Assembly: GCA_913774625.1 (NCBI GenBank)
Contig: CAJYHL010000064.1
Location: 1 to 50,763, forward strand
Origin: an uncultured Acidovorax sp.
GTDB lineage: Bacteria; Pseudomonadota; Gammaproteobacteria; Burkholderiales; Burkholderiaceae_C
Direction: 5' to 3'
Length of the DNA stretch: 50,763 bases
Below, piece after piece: positions 17,044 through 24,806 of the stretch (position 1 is its first letter; each line of letters starts with the position of its first letter). Both the position numbers and the translations under genes were made by a program. Under the pieces are notes generated by a model, which did not search any database, had not been told where the DNA came from, and saw nothing but the letters and a program-made list of their open reading frames with translations.

Positions 17044-18318
17044 CTATCTTCCCTCGGCCCCTGCCCGCGCAGCGGCCTGCAGCGCCGCCATGTCGCTGTC
17101 GCACAGGTCGGCCCGGGCGGCACGTTCCAGCGCATAGGCCGACAGGCGTTCGCCGGCCTCGCGCAGCGCGGGGTGCAGGGCTCCCACCGAATGCAGCGCG
17201 CGCTGCAGCGCCACGCCCACTTCCACCGAGGCCGCCGCGTAGCGCGCCAGCGGCTCGAACACGTCCTCCACCATGCCGGCCTCGCGCAGCGCGGGCGCGC
17301 TCACGCGGTCGCAGGCGGGGACCTCGACTGCGGCGGCATCGGCTTCGCGGTCGGCCGCCTGCTGGCGATGCGCCCAATGGGCCAGCGTGCGCACGCCCGC
17401 GCCCATCACGTCCATCGCGGTGCCGGGGTCGTTGACGGAGGCCGACATGGCCCGCGCCGCCACCTCGCCCATCACCACGAAGCCGTAGCGCGGGTCGTGG
17501 TCGAAGCTGCGGCCGTGGCCGATCAGCACCGCCTTGAGGATTGCTGCGCGCGCCGCATCGTCGATGGGCCGGTCGCTCGTGACCAGCACGGTGTCGGGCG
17601 CCACGAAGGTGCCGGGCAGCACGTGCAGGTGCAGTTGGCCGTCCAGTGCCGCGGCCCGGGCCTGCAGCAGGTCCATGGCCACGTGCTGCACGAAGCCCGT
17701 CTCGTCGCTGCGCACGGCATGGGCGCCGCGCTCGCCCGGGCGCTGGCGCCGCCCGCCCAGGAAGGGCTTGGCCAGGCGCTGGTCTATGGCCTTGCGGGTG
17801 GCGTCCTCCAGGCGCCGGATGGTCTCGCCCAACCGGCCCAGCACCGAGAGATAGTCGATCCAGCGCAGCAGCACCACCACCACGCCCAGCAGGATCAGCA
17901 GCGTGAAACCGAACAGCACCAGCCGCCCGCCGTCGCCGTAGAAGTGGACGTGCAGCCCCACCAGCGCGACCACGCCGTAGAGGAAGGCGCCGATGAACAC
18001 GGCCAGCGTGTTCTGCACGGTGGAGTCCTCGATCAGCAGCTGCGATGCGCGCGGCGTGGCGCTGTTGGCCACGGCCGAGAACGCCGCCACCATGGTGCTG
18101 GCCGAGAAGATGGACACCGTGAGCATGCTGGAGGCCAGGATGTTCAGCAAGCTGTCGAGCGCGTCGGAGCCCAGCTGGAGCGCCACGCCGTCGGGAATGT
18201 AGGGCCCCAGCCAGGCGGCCAGCATGACGGCGGCGAAGGCCGCCAGGGCGAAGAGCGCGCAGCGCAGCCAGGTCTTGCGCACCAGCCGTTGCAGGAAGAA
18301 AAGCAGTTTTTCGGACAT
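17044..18318 (-). CDS. DUF2254 family membrane protein
   Basis: 424-residue predicted inner-membrane protein of the DUF2254 family. About four N-terminal membrane helices (residues 15-160) include the family's LDSLLNILASSMLTVSIFSA and the NSATPRASQLLIEDSTVQNT stretch. A soluble C-terminal domain follows, with FVAPDTVLVTS, RSFDHDPRYGFVVMGEVAAR and ASVNDPGTAMDV, also family hallmarks. The function is unknown. It lies 75 bp downstream of the SDR gene on the same strand and could be the tail of that operon, though no sequence evidence ties it to thiamin. It is convergent with the EF-hand gene, with 10 bp between stops. Confidence 0.9.
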   Translation of the reverse strand: MSEKLLFFLQRLVRKTWLRCALFALAAFAAVMLAAWLGPYIPDGVALQLGSDALDSLLNILASSMLTVSIFSASTMVAAFSAVANSATPRASQLLIEDSTVQNTLAVFIGAFLYGVVALVGLHVHFYGDGGRLVLFGFTLLILLGVVVVLLRWIDYLSVLGRLGETIRRLEDATRKAIDQRLAKPFLGGRRQRPGERGAHAVRSDETGFVQHVAMDLLQARAAALDGQLHLHVLPGTFVAPDTVLVTSDRPIDDAARAAILKAVLIGHGRSFDHDPRYGFVVMGEVAARAMSASVNDPGTAMDVMGAGVRTLAHWAHRQQAADREADAAAVEVPACDRVSAPALREAGMVEDVFEPLARYAAASVEVGVALQRALHSVGALHPALREAGERLSAYALERAARADLCDSDMAALQAAARAGAEGR

Positions 18319-18393
18319 GGTCCGACTATCCGCAAACGCGGCCTGCCAGGCATGGCGCGCCCTGTAGGCCGATGCCGCCTTTTCAGCGCCAAG

Positions 18394-19161
18394 TCATTTC
18401 ATGACCAGCCCGCCATCGACGAACAGCACCTGCCCGGTCATGAAGCCGCTCCACTCCGACGCCAGGAACAGCACCGGGCCCGCCACGTCCTCGGGCCGGG
18501 CGATGCGCCTGAGGGGCGTGGCGGCGGTGATCGCGTCGCGCAGCGCCTCGGGCGTGGCCTGGCTGGCCTGCGTGGGATAGACCAGCCCCGGCGCCACGCA
18601 ATTGACGCGGATGCCCAGCGGCCCCAGCTCGGCCGCCAGGTTGCGGCTGAAGGCCACCAGCGCGGCCTTGGCCGTGGTGTAGTCGTGGTACGGCACGACC
18701 GGGTTGTCGACCAGGTTGGTGGCGATATTCACGATGCTGCCGCGCGCGCGCTGGCGCAGGTGCGGCAGCACCGCCTGGCAGACGTTGAAGGCGCCGCCCA
18801 CGGCGCCGTCGAACTGGGCCTGGTAGTCGCTCCACTGCAGGCCGTCGAACAGCGCGCGGCGCCGCGCATCGAAGGCATAGGGACGGAAGGCGTTGTTGAC
18901 CACCACGTCGATGCGGCCGGCCTCCAGCACCACCGCATCCACCATGGCGCGCACCGCCTCGGCATCGCCCACGTCGGCCTGCACGGCCCAGGCATCGCCG
19001 CCGGCGGCGCGGCAGGCCGCTACCGTCTCTTCCGCCGCCGCATGGTTGGCAAGGTAGTTGACCGCCACGGTGGCGCCCTCCTGCGCGAAGGCCCGCGCGA
19101 TGGCCGCGCCTATGCCCCGGCTCGCGCCCGTCACCAGAACGACCTGGCCCTTGAACTTCAT
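18394..19161 (-). CDS. Short-chain dehydrogenase/reductase (FabG-like), last gene of the TPP-riboswitch operon
   Basis: 255-residue NAD(P)H-dependent reductase. It has the cofactor motif TGASRGIG (residues 11-18), the VNNA motif, and the active-site YTTAK. At the place of the usual catalytic serine the sequence reads NIATN, so threonine replaces serine 13 residues before the tyrosine. AGGAG lies six bases before ATG 19161. The gene starts 25 bp after the binding-protein stop, so it is very likely cotranscribed. In this context it could reduce the aldehyde made by LuxC to an alcohol, which is an inference from gene order. Annotation as 3-oxoacyl-ACP reductase would be by similarity only. Confidence 0.9.
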   Translation of the reverse strand: MKFKGQVVLVTGASRGIGAAIARAFAQEGATVAVNYLANHAAAEETVAACRAAGGDAWAVQADVGDAEAVRAMVDAVVLEAGRIDVVVNNAFRPYAFDARRRALFDGLQWSDYQAQFDGAVGGAFNVCQAVLPHLRQRARGSIVNIATNLVDNPVVPYHDYTTAKAALVAFSRNLAAELGPLGIRVNCVAPGLVYPTQASQATPEALRDAITAATPLRRIARPEDVAGPVLFLASEWSGFMTGQVLFVDGGLVMK

Positions 19162-19186
19162 GGCGTGCTCCTGGAAGCCTGAGGGC

Positions 19187-20194
19187 TCATGCGGCGGGCA
19201 GCAGGCTCGCGTCCACCACATCGGCCACGCGGATGTCACGCTGCACCAGGCCCAGGGCGCGGTAGGCATCGGCCGCCCGCTGCAGCGACGCGAGGTTGAA
19301 CGCGCCCAGCGGCTGGCCCGGCGCCGAGGGCTGGGCCGAGGCGTTGCGCAGCCGGATCACCTCCAGGTTCACGTCCCGCTGCGTGCCGTCGATGGCGACC
19401 TTCACGGCCAGCGCGGCGGCCTCTTCGGGCTTGGCCATCATCCAGGCGGCGCTGTCGCGGTAGCCCTGCAGGAAGGCGCGCAGCAGCGCCTTCTTCTGCG
19501 GCAGCACCTCGCTGCGCACCACGAAGAGGTCGCTGGAGACGTTGAGGTAGTCGCGCACCTGCATCACGTTGACCGCACCCAGGCCCTTGCGGCGGCCCAC
19601 GGCCAGGCCCGTGTCGGTGGCCGCCGTGGCATCGACCTGGCCCTGCAGCAGCGGCGCGAAGTTGAGCAGACCGGTGACCACGATGGTGACGTCCGACTCC
19701 TTCAGCCCAGCCTGGTGCAGCAGCACCAGCAGGTTCTGCCGCGTGCCGCTGGAGAGGCTGTAGACGCCGATGCGCTTGCCCTTCAGGTCGGCCGGCGTGC
19801 GGATGCCCGAGGACTGCAGCGACACCACGTTGAACACGTTCTGCGGATAGATGTCGTAGATGGCGGTGAGCTTCTCGCCCTTGTCCAGCGCCATGAAGAA
19901 CGAGCCCGGGTCGGTGAAGGCCACGTCGCCCTGGCCGCTCAGCGTGTTGCGCAGCGCGTCGCCGCCGCCTGCGCCGGGCAGGTAGGCCAGCTCCACGCCG
20001 CGCGCCTTGAAGAAGCCCTTCTCGGGCTCGGCCAGCAGGTTGGAGATCTCGCTGATGGGCTTGCTCCAGCCTGCGACGGTGATCTTGCCCAGCGGGGCGG
20101 CGGCCGGCGTGGCGGCGCCGGCCCAGCGCGTGGCCGCGAGGCCGGCGGAAGCGGCCAGCAGCGTGCGGCGCGAGAGGAATTCAGGTCGTTGCAT
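19187..20194 (-). CDS. ABC transporter periplasmic binding protein, NMT1/THI5-like
   Basis: 335-residue exported solute-binding protein. The N-terminus MQRPEFLSRRTLLAASAGLA is a twin-arginine-like signal, with cleavage expected near AGAATP. The mature protein follows the NMT1/THI5-like fold shared by thiamin-precursor (ThiY) and sulfonate (SsuA) binders: ISNLLAEPEKGFFKARGVEL, GQGDVAFTDPGSFF, and DLKGKRIGVYSLSSGTRQNL. The upstream TPP riboswitch makes a thiamin-related ligand likely. It lies 32 bp after the permease gene. The ribosome site is poor, so the start may shift by a few codons. The ligand is not determined by the sequence. Confidence 0.9.
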   Translation of the reverse strand: MQRPEFLSRRTLLAASAGLAATRWAGAATPAAAPLGKITVAGWSKPISEISNLLAEPEKGFFKARGVELAYLPGAGGGDALRNTLSGQGDVAFTDPGSFFMALDKGEKLTAIYDIYPQNVFNVVSLQSSGIRTPADLKGKRIGVYSLSSGTRQNLLVLLHQAGLKESDVTIVVTGLLNFAPLLQGQVDATAATDTGLAVGRRKGLGAVNVMQVRDYLNVSSDLFVVRSEVLPQKKALLRAFLQGYRDSAAWMMAKPEEAAALAVKVAIDGTQRDVNLEVIRLRNASAQPSAPGQPLGAFNLASLQRAADAYRALGLVQRDIRVADVVDASLLPAA

Positions 20195-20226
20195 GTCGTC
20201 GGAAAAGAAAAAGGGAAAAAGAACGT

Positions 20227-21012
20227 TCAGGAACGATCGGCATAGGGCCGCAGCAGCCAGCGCTCCAACAGTAGCGTGGCCTGGTAGAGCAGCAGCCCGA
20301 TGGCCGCGATGAGCACCAGCGCCGCGAACATCAGGGACGTGTCCATCATCCCCTGCGCGGCGATCACCACCGCGCCCAGGCCCTGGCTCGCGCCGATGAA
20401 TTCGCCCACCACCGCGCCCACCAGCGCCAGCACCACGGCCATGCGCAGGCCCGCGAGGATGGCCGGCAGCGCCTGCGGCAGCTTGAGGCGCGCGAGCGTC
20501 TGCCAGCGCGTGGCGCCCAGCATGCGAAAGAGCTGCAGGCGCTGCGCATCGGCCTGCTGCAGCCCGGTGAAGGTGTTTTCCATCAGCGGGAAGAAGCAGA
20601 TCAGCCCGGTGATGAGCGCGGTGGACGGAATGCCGAAGCCGAACCACAGCACGAAGAGCGGCGCCAGCGCCAGCTTGGGCACCACCTGGCTGACCACCAC
20701 GTAGGGCCGCAGCACGCGCTCCAGCAGCGGCGATTCGGCCAGCGCGATGCCGATCGCCAGGCCCGCCAGCCCCCCGCCTGCCAGCCCCAGCAGCAGCGCC
20801 GCCAGCGTGGCCCGCACATGGGGCAGGAAGTAGCCCGTGCGCAGCCCCTGCCACAGCGACGCGGCGATGGCCGAGGGCGCGGGCAGCACCAGCGCGGAGA
20901 GGCCCGAATGCCGGGCCGCCCATTCCCACGCGCCCAGCAGCGCCAGCAGCAGCGCGGCGCCCAGGGCGCGGTAGGGCCAGGCGGATGGGGAAGGCAGGCC
21001 GGGCCGGCTCAT
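20227..21012 (-). CDS. ABC transporter permease (NitT/TauT/ThiX type)
   Basis: 261-residue inner-membrane subunit with about six helices. The cytoplasmic EAA-like coupling loop is visible at LFRMLGATRWQTLARLKLPQ followed by ALPAILAGLRMAV, preceded by PLFVLWFGFGIPSTALITGL as in the SsuC/TauC/ThiX group. The start codon at 21012 overlaps the ATPase stop by 4 bp (ATGA), indicating translational coupling. It forms one importer with the ATPase (21009-21785) and the binding protein (19187-20194). Confidence 0.92.
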   Translation of the reverse strand: MSRPGLPSPSAWPYRALGAALLLALLGAWEWAARHSGLSALVLPAPSAIAASLWQGLRTGYFLPHVRATLAALLLGLAGGGLAGLAIGIALAESPLLERVLRPYVVVSQVVPKLALAPLFVLWFGFGIPSTALITGLICFFPLMENTFTGLQQADAQRLQLFRMLGATRWQTLARLKLPQALPAILAGLRMAVVLALVGAVVGEFIGASQGLGAVVIAAQGMMDTSLMFAALVLIAAIGLLLYQATLLLERWLLRPYADRS

Positions 21013-21785
21013 GCGCCCACCCCGTCCAGGCTCGCATGCACGCGGGCGCAGAGGCGATTGAAGGGCAGGTCGTGCCGCATGGCCTGGCTGCGCGGCGCGG
21101 GCAGGTCGATGCGGATGTCGTCCGCCACGCGGCCGGCCCGCAGCACGGCGATGCGGTCGCCCAGATAGACGGCCTCGGTGATGTCGTGGGTCACGAACAG
21201 CACGGTGGCGCCGCGCTGCCGGCTGGTGCGCAGCAGGTCGTCCTGCAGTTCGGCGCGGGTGATGGCGTCCAGCGCCGCGAAGGGCTCGTCGAGCAGCAGC
21301 AGCGCCGGCTCCAGCACCAGCGCGCGCGCCAGCGCCACGCGGCTTTGCTGGCCGCCCGAGAGCTGGCGCGGGTGGCGCTGCGCATGGGCGCCCAGCCCCA
21401 GCTGGTCCAGCAGCGCCTGGGCGCGCGCCACATCGGCCGCCTGAGGCCGGCGCTGCAGCGACACCGGCAGCAGCACGTTGTCGAGGGCGCTGCGCCATTC
21501 GAGCAGCGTGGGCGCCTGGAACATGAAGCCCAGCTGCGGGCCCGGCGCCACCACGTCCCGGCCCTGCATGCGCACGCGGCCGGCCTGCGGGCGCAGCAGG
21601 CCCGCCGCCAGCTGCAGCAGCGTGGTCTTGCCGCAGCCGCTGCGGCCCACCAGGCAATGCACCTCGCCCGCGCCGATGCGCCAGCTCACGCCGTCCACCA
21701 CCGGGGCGCGGCCGGGGTAGGCGAACACGACCTGCTCGATATCGAGAAAGGCATCGCCGGCCAGTTGCGCAGTCTCAGTCGGCAT
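21009..21785 (-). CDS. ABC transporter ATP-binding protein (NitT/TauT/ThiZ type)
   Basis: 258-residue ATPase. It has Walker A GRSGCGKTT (residues 47-55), the Q-loop at Q90 (FMFQAPTLLEW), the signature LSGGQ (142-146), Walker B LLLLDEP (162-168) and the switch histidine H200 (VTHDITEAV). The QAPTLLEWRSALDNV segment is typical of nitrate, sulfonate and pyrimidine-precursor importers. The start overlaps the end of the LuxC-like gene by 11 bp, which ties import to the reductase genes. Confidence 0.94.
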   Translation of the reverse strand: MPTETAQLAGDAFLDIEQVVFAYPGRAPVVDGVSWRIGAGEVHCLVGRSGCGKTTLLQLAAGLLRPQAGRVRMQGRDVVAPGPQLGFMFQAPTLLEWRSALDNVLLPVSLQRRPQAADVARAQALLDQLGLGAHAQRHPRQLSGGQQSRVALARALVLEPALLLLDEPFAALDAITRAELQDDLLRTSRQRGATVLFVTHDITEAVYLGDRIAVLRAGRVADDIRIDLPAPRSQAMRHDLPFNRLCARVHASLDGVGA

Positions 21786-23280
21786 AGGGCGCGAAAGTCT
21801 CTGCCGCGCTTTCGGCGGATTGCTCGATCTCCACCATGCGCACCAGGTCCAGCAGGTTGAAACGGCCGTCGTGGTGCCAGCCGGCTTCGGGCACGCTCAT
21901 CGCGCCGATGGCGGCGATGCGCGTGACGCCCGCAGCGCCCAGCAGCGCAGCCAGGTGCTGCAGCTCTTCCGGCGTGGCCGCAATGCCGGCGGTCTGCAGC
22001 AAGGACGCGTGGCCGGCGATGGCGTTCGGCACATCGTCCAGCGCATCCACGGCCACCACCTGCACGCTGCGCTGCAGCGCGGTGGGCGCGAGCGGCTGCG
22101 GGGCGTCGCTGTAGGCCACGCTCCAGGGGTCGCCCGGCGTGCCGATGAGTTCGTCGGCGGCGGCGCCATGGCCACCCGCCGCCGACAGGCCGCGCCATTC
22201 CAGCGCCTGCCGCCAGCCGGCCACGGCGGCGGATTCCTCCACGTCCAGCGCCCGGCGCGGAAAGCGCCGCGCGAGCTGCGCCAGCTCGCCCGCCAGGTAG
22301 CCCGCGAAGGCGCGCGGCGACACGGCGCCGCCGCGCTGCACGTAGAACACATGGGGCGAATAGCAGCCCTGCTGGTCGTAGCGCATCACGTCCCAGGCGG
22401 CCCGGCGCGCCACGGCCGGGGCATCGAGCGCGTCCAGCGCGGCGGCCGAGACCATGCCGAAGCCCAGCTTGTGGCCGTGCGGCAGGAAGCGCGTGGTGAC
22501 GGGCAGGCGCCGCCGGATGGCATCCAGCGCATCGTTGCCGCCATAGGCCAGCACCGTGTCGGCCTGGGCATAGAGCGCCGCAGCGTCGTCGCCGCCCGCG
22601 CCCTTCCACCACACCACGGCGAAGCAATCGGCCAGCGGCGGATGCACCTCGGCCAGCAGCTGCGCGAACCAGCCCGCGAACAGCGGCTCGGCGCTGGGCA
22701 GCTTGCCGATGCTGCCGGCCTTGACCAGCAGGCCGCATACGAAGCTCCAGAGCGCCAGCGCGGGTACGTTGCCGGCCCAGCTATGGACCAGCAGGCCCGG
22801 CCCGAAGGCGCGCACCGCGCCGCCCTTGGGCGCGGGCTGGAAGCCGTCGAGCACCAGCGGGTTGGAAAAATCCTCGGCCACGAAGCGGCGCAGCTGCGGC
22901 GCGCGGAAGGTCTTGAAAAAACCCGTGAGGCCCAGGCGCACCATCTCGGCGTCGTAACCGCTCACGATGGGCAGCAGTGCCTCGGCCTGCTGCCGCGCCG
23001 GATCGCTGCGGTCCAGCAGGCGGGCGATGGCGCGGTCGATGACGGCGATGACCTGCTCCACCGCCATGGGCTGCAGATGGCGGGCGGCGGCCTCGCGCAC
23101 GCGGCGGGCCAGGGCATCCATCTGCGCGGGCGTGAGCACGGGCACCTCGACCTCCAGCCGCGCCCCGCCCTGCACGAAGGGCAGCACCTGCCAGGCCACG
23201 TCCTGCGCGTCGATGCCGGGCAGATAGCCCGCCCGCACCCGCTGCACTGCGGTGCCCGGGGCCGCGGCCTCGGGCGTCAT
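21775..23280 (-). CDS. LuxC-like acyl reductase
   Basis: 501-residue enzyme of the LuxC branch of the aldehyde dehydrogenase superfamily, which takes an acyl group onto a cysteine and reduces it with NADPH to an aldehyde. The catalytic cysteine is C306 in YDQQGCYSPH, the LuxC active-site context. FGPGLLVHSWAGNVPALALW and the glycine-rich AYGGNDALDAIRRRLP match the nucleotide-binding part. The start overlaps the LuxE-like stop by 4 bp (ATGA). LuxC and LuxE normally act as one complex. No luxA, luxB or luxD is present, so the aldehyde is not for light production. The acyl substrate is unknown; the riboswitch points to something thiamin-related. Confidence 0.9.
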   Translation of the reverse strand: MTPEAAAPGTAVQRVRAGYLPGIDAQDVAWQVLPFVQGGARLEVEVPVLTPAQMDALARRVREAAARHLQPMAVEQVIAVIDRAIARLLDRSDPARQQAEALLPIVSGYDAEMVRLGLTGFFKTFRAPQLRRFVAEDFSNPLVLDGFQPAPKGGAVRAFGPGLLVHSWAGNVPALALWSFVCGLLVKAGSIGKLPSAEPLFAGWFAQLLAEVHPPLADCFAVVWWKGAGGDDAAALYAQADTVLAYGGNDALDAIRRRLPVTTRFLPHGHKLGFGMVSAAALDALDAPAVARRAAWDVMRYDQQGCYSPHVFYVQRGGAVSPRAFAGYLAGELAQLARRFPRRALDVEESAAVAGWRQALEWRGLSAAGGHGAAADELIGTPGDPWSVAYSDAPQPLAPTALQRSVQVVAVDALDDVPNAIAGHASLLQTAGIAATPEELQHLAALLGAAGVTRIAAIGAMSVPEAGWHHDGRFNLLDLVRMVEIEQSAESAAETFAPYAD

Positions 23281-24392
23281 TTCCCGGCGGCCCGCATGAA
23301 GTCCTGCACCGCCAGCGAACAGCCCTTGGCCTGCGCGCCTTCGGCCCGGCCCAGCAGCAGGAAGCCGCCTTCGGCCCATTCGCCCACGTCCTCGGTGAGG
23401 ATGGTGGTGACGGAGTTGTAGTTGGCCAGGTCGCAATGCACGAGGATGCCGCGCTCGCCGGCCGGCACGTCGCGCCCCGTGGCCGGGTCCACCAGCCGCG
23501 AGCGGATCCAGTGCGGGCCGGACTTGACCGAGGGCACGACGGCGTTGCCGTCGTCGTAGAACTGCGTGCTCAGCTCAGTCATGCCGTACATGTTGATGCA
23601 GAGTTCGCGCGGCACGCCCAGCGTGTAGGTCAGCCCGGCATAGAACTCGTCGGGCGGCACCTCGCGCGACTGGCCCTTGTAGCCGCCCGTGTCCAGCACG
23701 CGGCTGCCCGGCGGCAGCTGGAAGCGGCGGCCCTTCTGGTGCAGCGCGTCCATCAGATGCACGAAGCTGTAGCTGGCGCCCAGCAGCGCATAGGGCGTGC
23801 CGGTGCGCTCGGCGGCCTCCAGCGCGGAGCACAGGCTGACGACATGCATGCCGTGCGTGCCCACGAAATGCCGGCTGACCGGGCTGCCGAACACGTCCTT
23901 GGCCAGCGCCAGGTAATGCGCCAGCGAAGAATTCGGCATCAGGTGCTCGTCGGGGAACAGGATGCCCATGGGCATGGGGCCCGCGCCGCGCATGAAGCGG
24001 CGCTGGAAATTGCGCGCCATCGACAGGTCGTAGACGTCGAGCTGCGGGTGGAAATGCCGCCCGCGCATCTCGCCGCCCCGGGTCGTGCCGCTGGTCATGA
24101 AGACGCGCTCGTCCGGGCGCGGCGGCTCGCAGCGCAGCTCCATGGCCTTGAAGGCGTCGATGGGCACGGCCGGGATGTCGCTCCAGCGCTGCACGCTGCG
24201 CAGCGTGGCGCCGCGGCGCTGGCAGAAGGTGCGGTAGGCGGGATTGGCGGTGTATTGGTGCGTGAAGAGGCGCAGCGCCAGCGCGTCGAACTGCGTGTCG
24301 ATGGAATTGCCACCGCCCTCTTCCCGGGATTGTTCGGGGTCCATCGCGATGAATGCGAGGATGTCCGCGACCAGCGCGGCGACCTTGTCCAT
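23277..24392 (-). CDS. LuxE-like acyl-protein synthetase, first gene of the TPP-riboswitch operon
   Basis: 371-residue ATP-dependent acyl-activating enzyme of the LuxE family. It makes an acyl-adenylate and passes the acyl group to its own cysteine, then to LuxC. The adenylate-forming motif FMTSGTTRGGEMRG sits near residue 100. INMYGMTELSTQFYD follows around residue 270. The C-terminal acyl-accepting cysteine is retained as C358 in AKGCSLAVQD. The length fits family members. The start at 24392 has an AAGGA sequence at a slightly long distance. The leader of about 140 nt carries a TPP riboswitch. Confidence 0.9.
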   Translation of the reverse strand: MDKVAALVADILAFIAMDPEQSREEGGGNSIDTQFDALALRLFTHQYTANPAYRTFCQRRGATLRSVQRWSDIPAVPIDAFKAMELRCEPPRPDERVFMTSGTTRGGEMRGRHFHPQLDVYDLSMARNFQRRFMRGAGPMPMGILFPDEHLMPNSSLAHYLALAKDVFGSPVSRHFVGTHGMHVVSLCSALEAAERTGTPYALLGASYSFVHLMDALHQKGRRFQLPPGSRVLDTGGYKGQSREVPPDEFYAGLTYTLGVPRELCINMYGMTELSTQFYDDGNAVVPSVKSGPHWIRSRLVDPATGRDVPAGERGILVHCDLANYNSVTTILTEDVGEWAEGGFLLLGRAEGAQAKGCSLAVQDFMRAAGK

Positions 24393-24532
24393 GGAGCTTT
24401 CTTTCCTTCGTGACCTGTGCCTGTGAACGGTTGCTCCGGGGTCACGAGCCCTGCCATGGCCGCCGTGCCGCGCCTGGGCGCAGGGCCGGACAGCCGATGG
24501 CGGCGGATGACAGCTCTTCTTGGAACCTGTTC

Positions 24533-24616
24533 AAGGCTCTCACGCCGGAATGACCCGGATCAAGTTCTCGGGTGTGATCTCAGCACACATGGATAGGTGT
24601 GCACCCCGGAGCGTTG
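24533..24616 (-). promoter_or_regulatory. TPP riboswitch (thi box) upstream of the luxE-like operon
   Basis: Read on the minus strand from about 24616, the order is GGGGTGC, an extended P3 hairpin with arms GCACAC/GTGTGC, the invariant GCTGAGATC, and the core AACTTGATCCGGGTCATTCC followed by GGCGTGAG. This is the classic thi-box order; deviations from the consensus ACCTGATCCGGGTAATGCC are few. It can only serve minus-strand transcripts, so it controls the luxE-like gene, not the divergent MFS gene. TPP binding normally represses. The remainder of 24393-24806 holds the leader and the MFS promoter, and I see no gene in it. Confidence 0.93.
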
Positions 24617-24806
24617 CGGCGATCTTAAGGCAATGCCCCGAACCGCATGGCCGGCCTGGCCCCATCGCCGGGCGGCGGCCGGCACGGCTGTCACCTTTCG
24701 CGGGTAGCCTCGGCTTCCCCTGCCGTCCAGTGGCGCGCTGAAATGCGTCCTCCGATCCCGAGCTCCGCGCCCCCCCGGTGGCTCCCCCTCGATTCATTGA
24801 TCCGCC

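Noticed and set aside
21775-24392. A bioluminescence (lux) operon
   Set aside because: luxA, luxB and luxD are absent, and the leader is a TPP riboswitch.
24393-24806. The TPP riboswitch serving the MFS gene at 24807
   Set aside because: The conserved motifs read only on the minus strand, away from the MFS gene.
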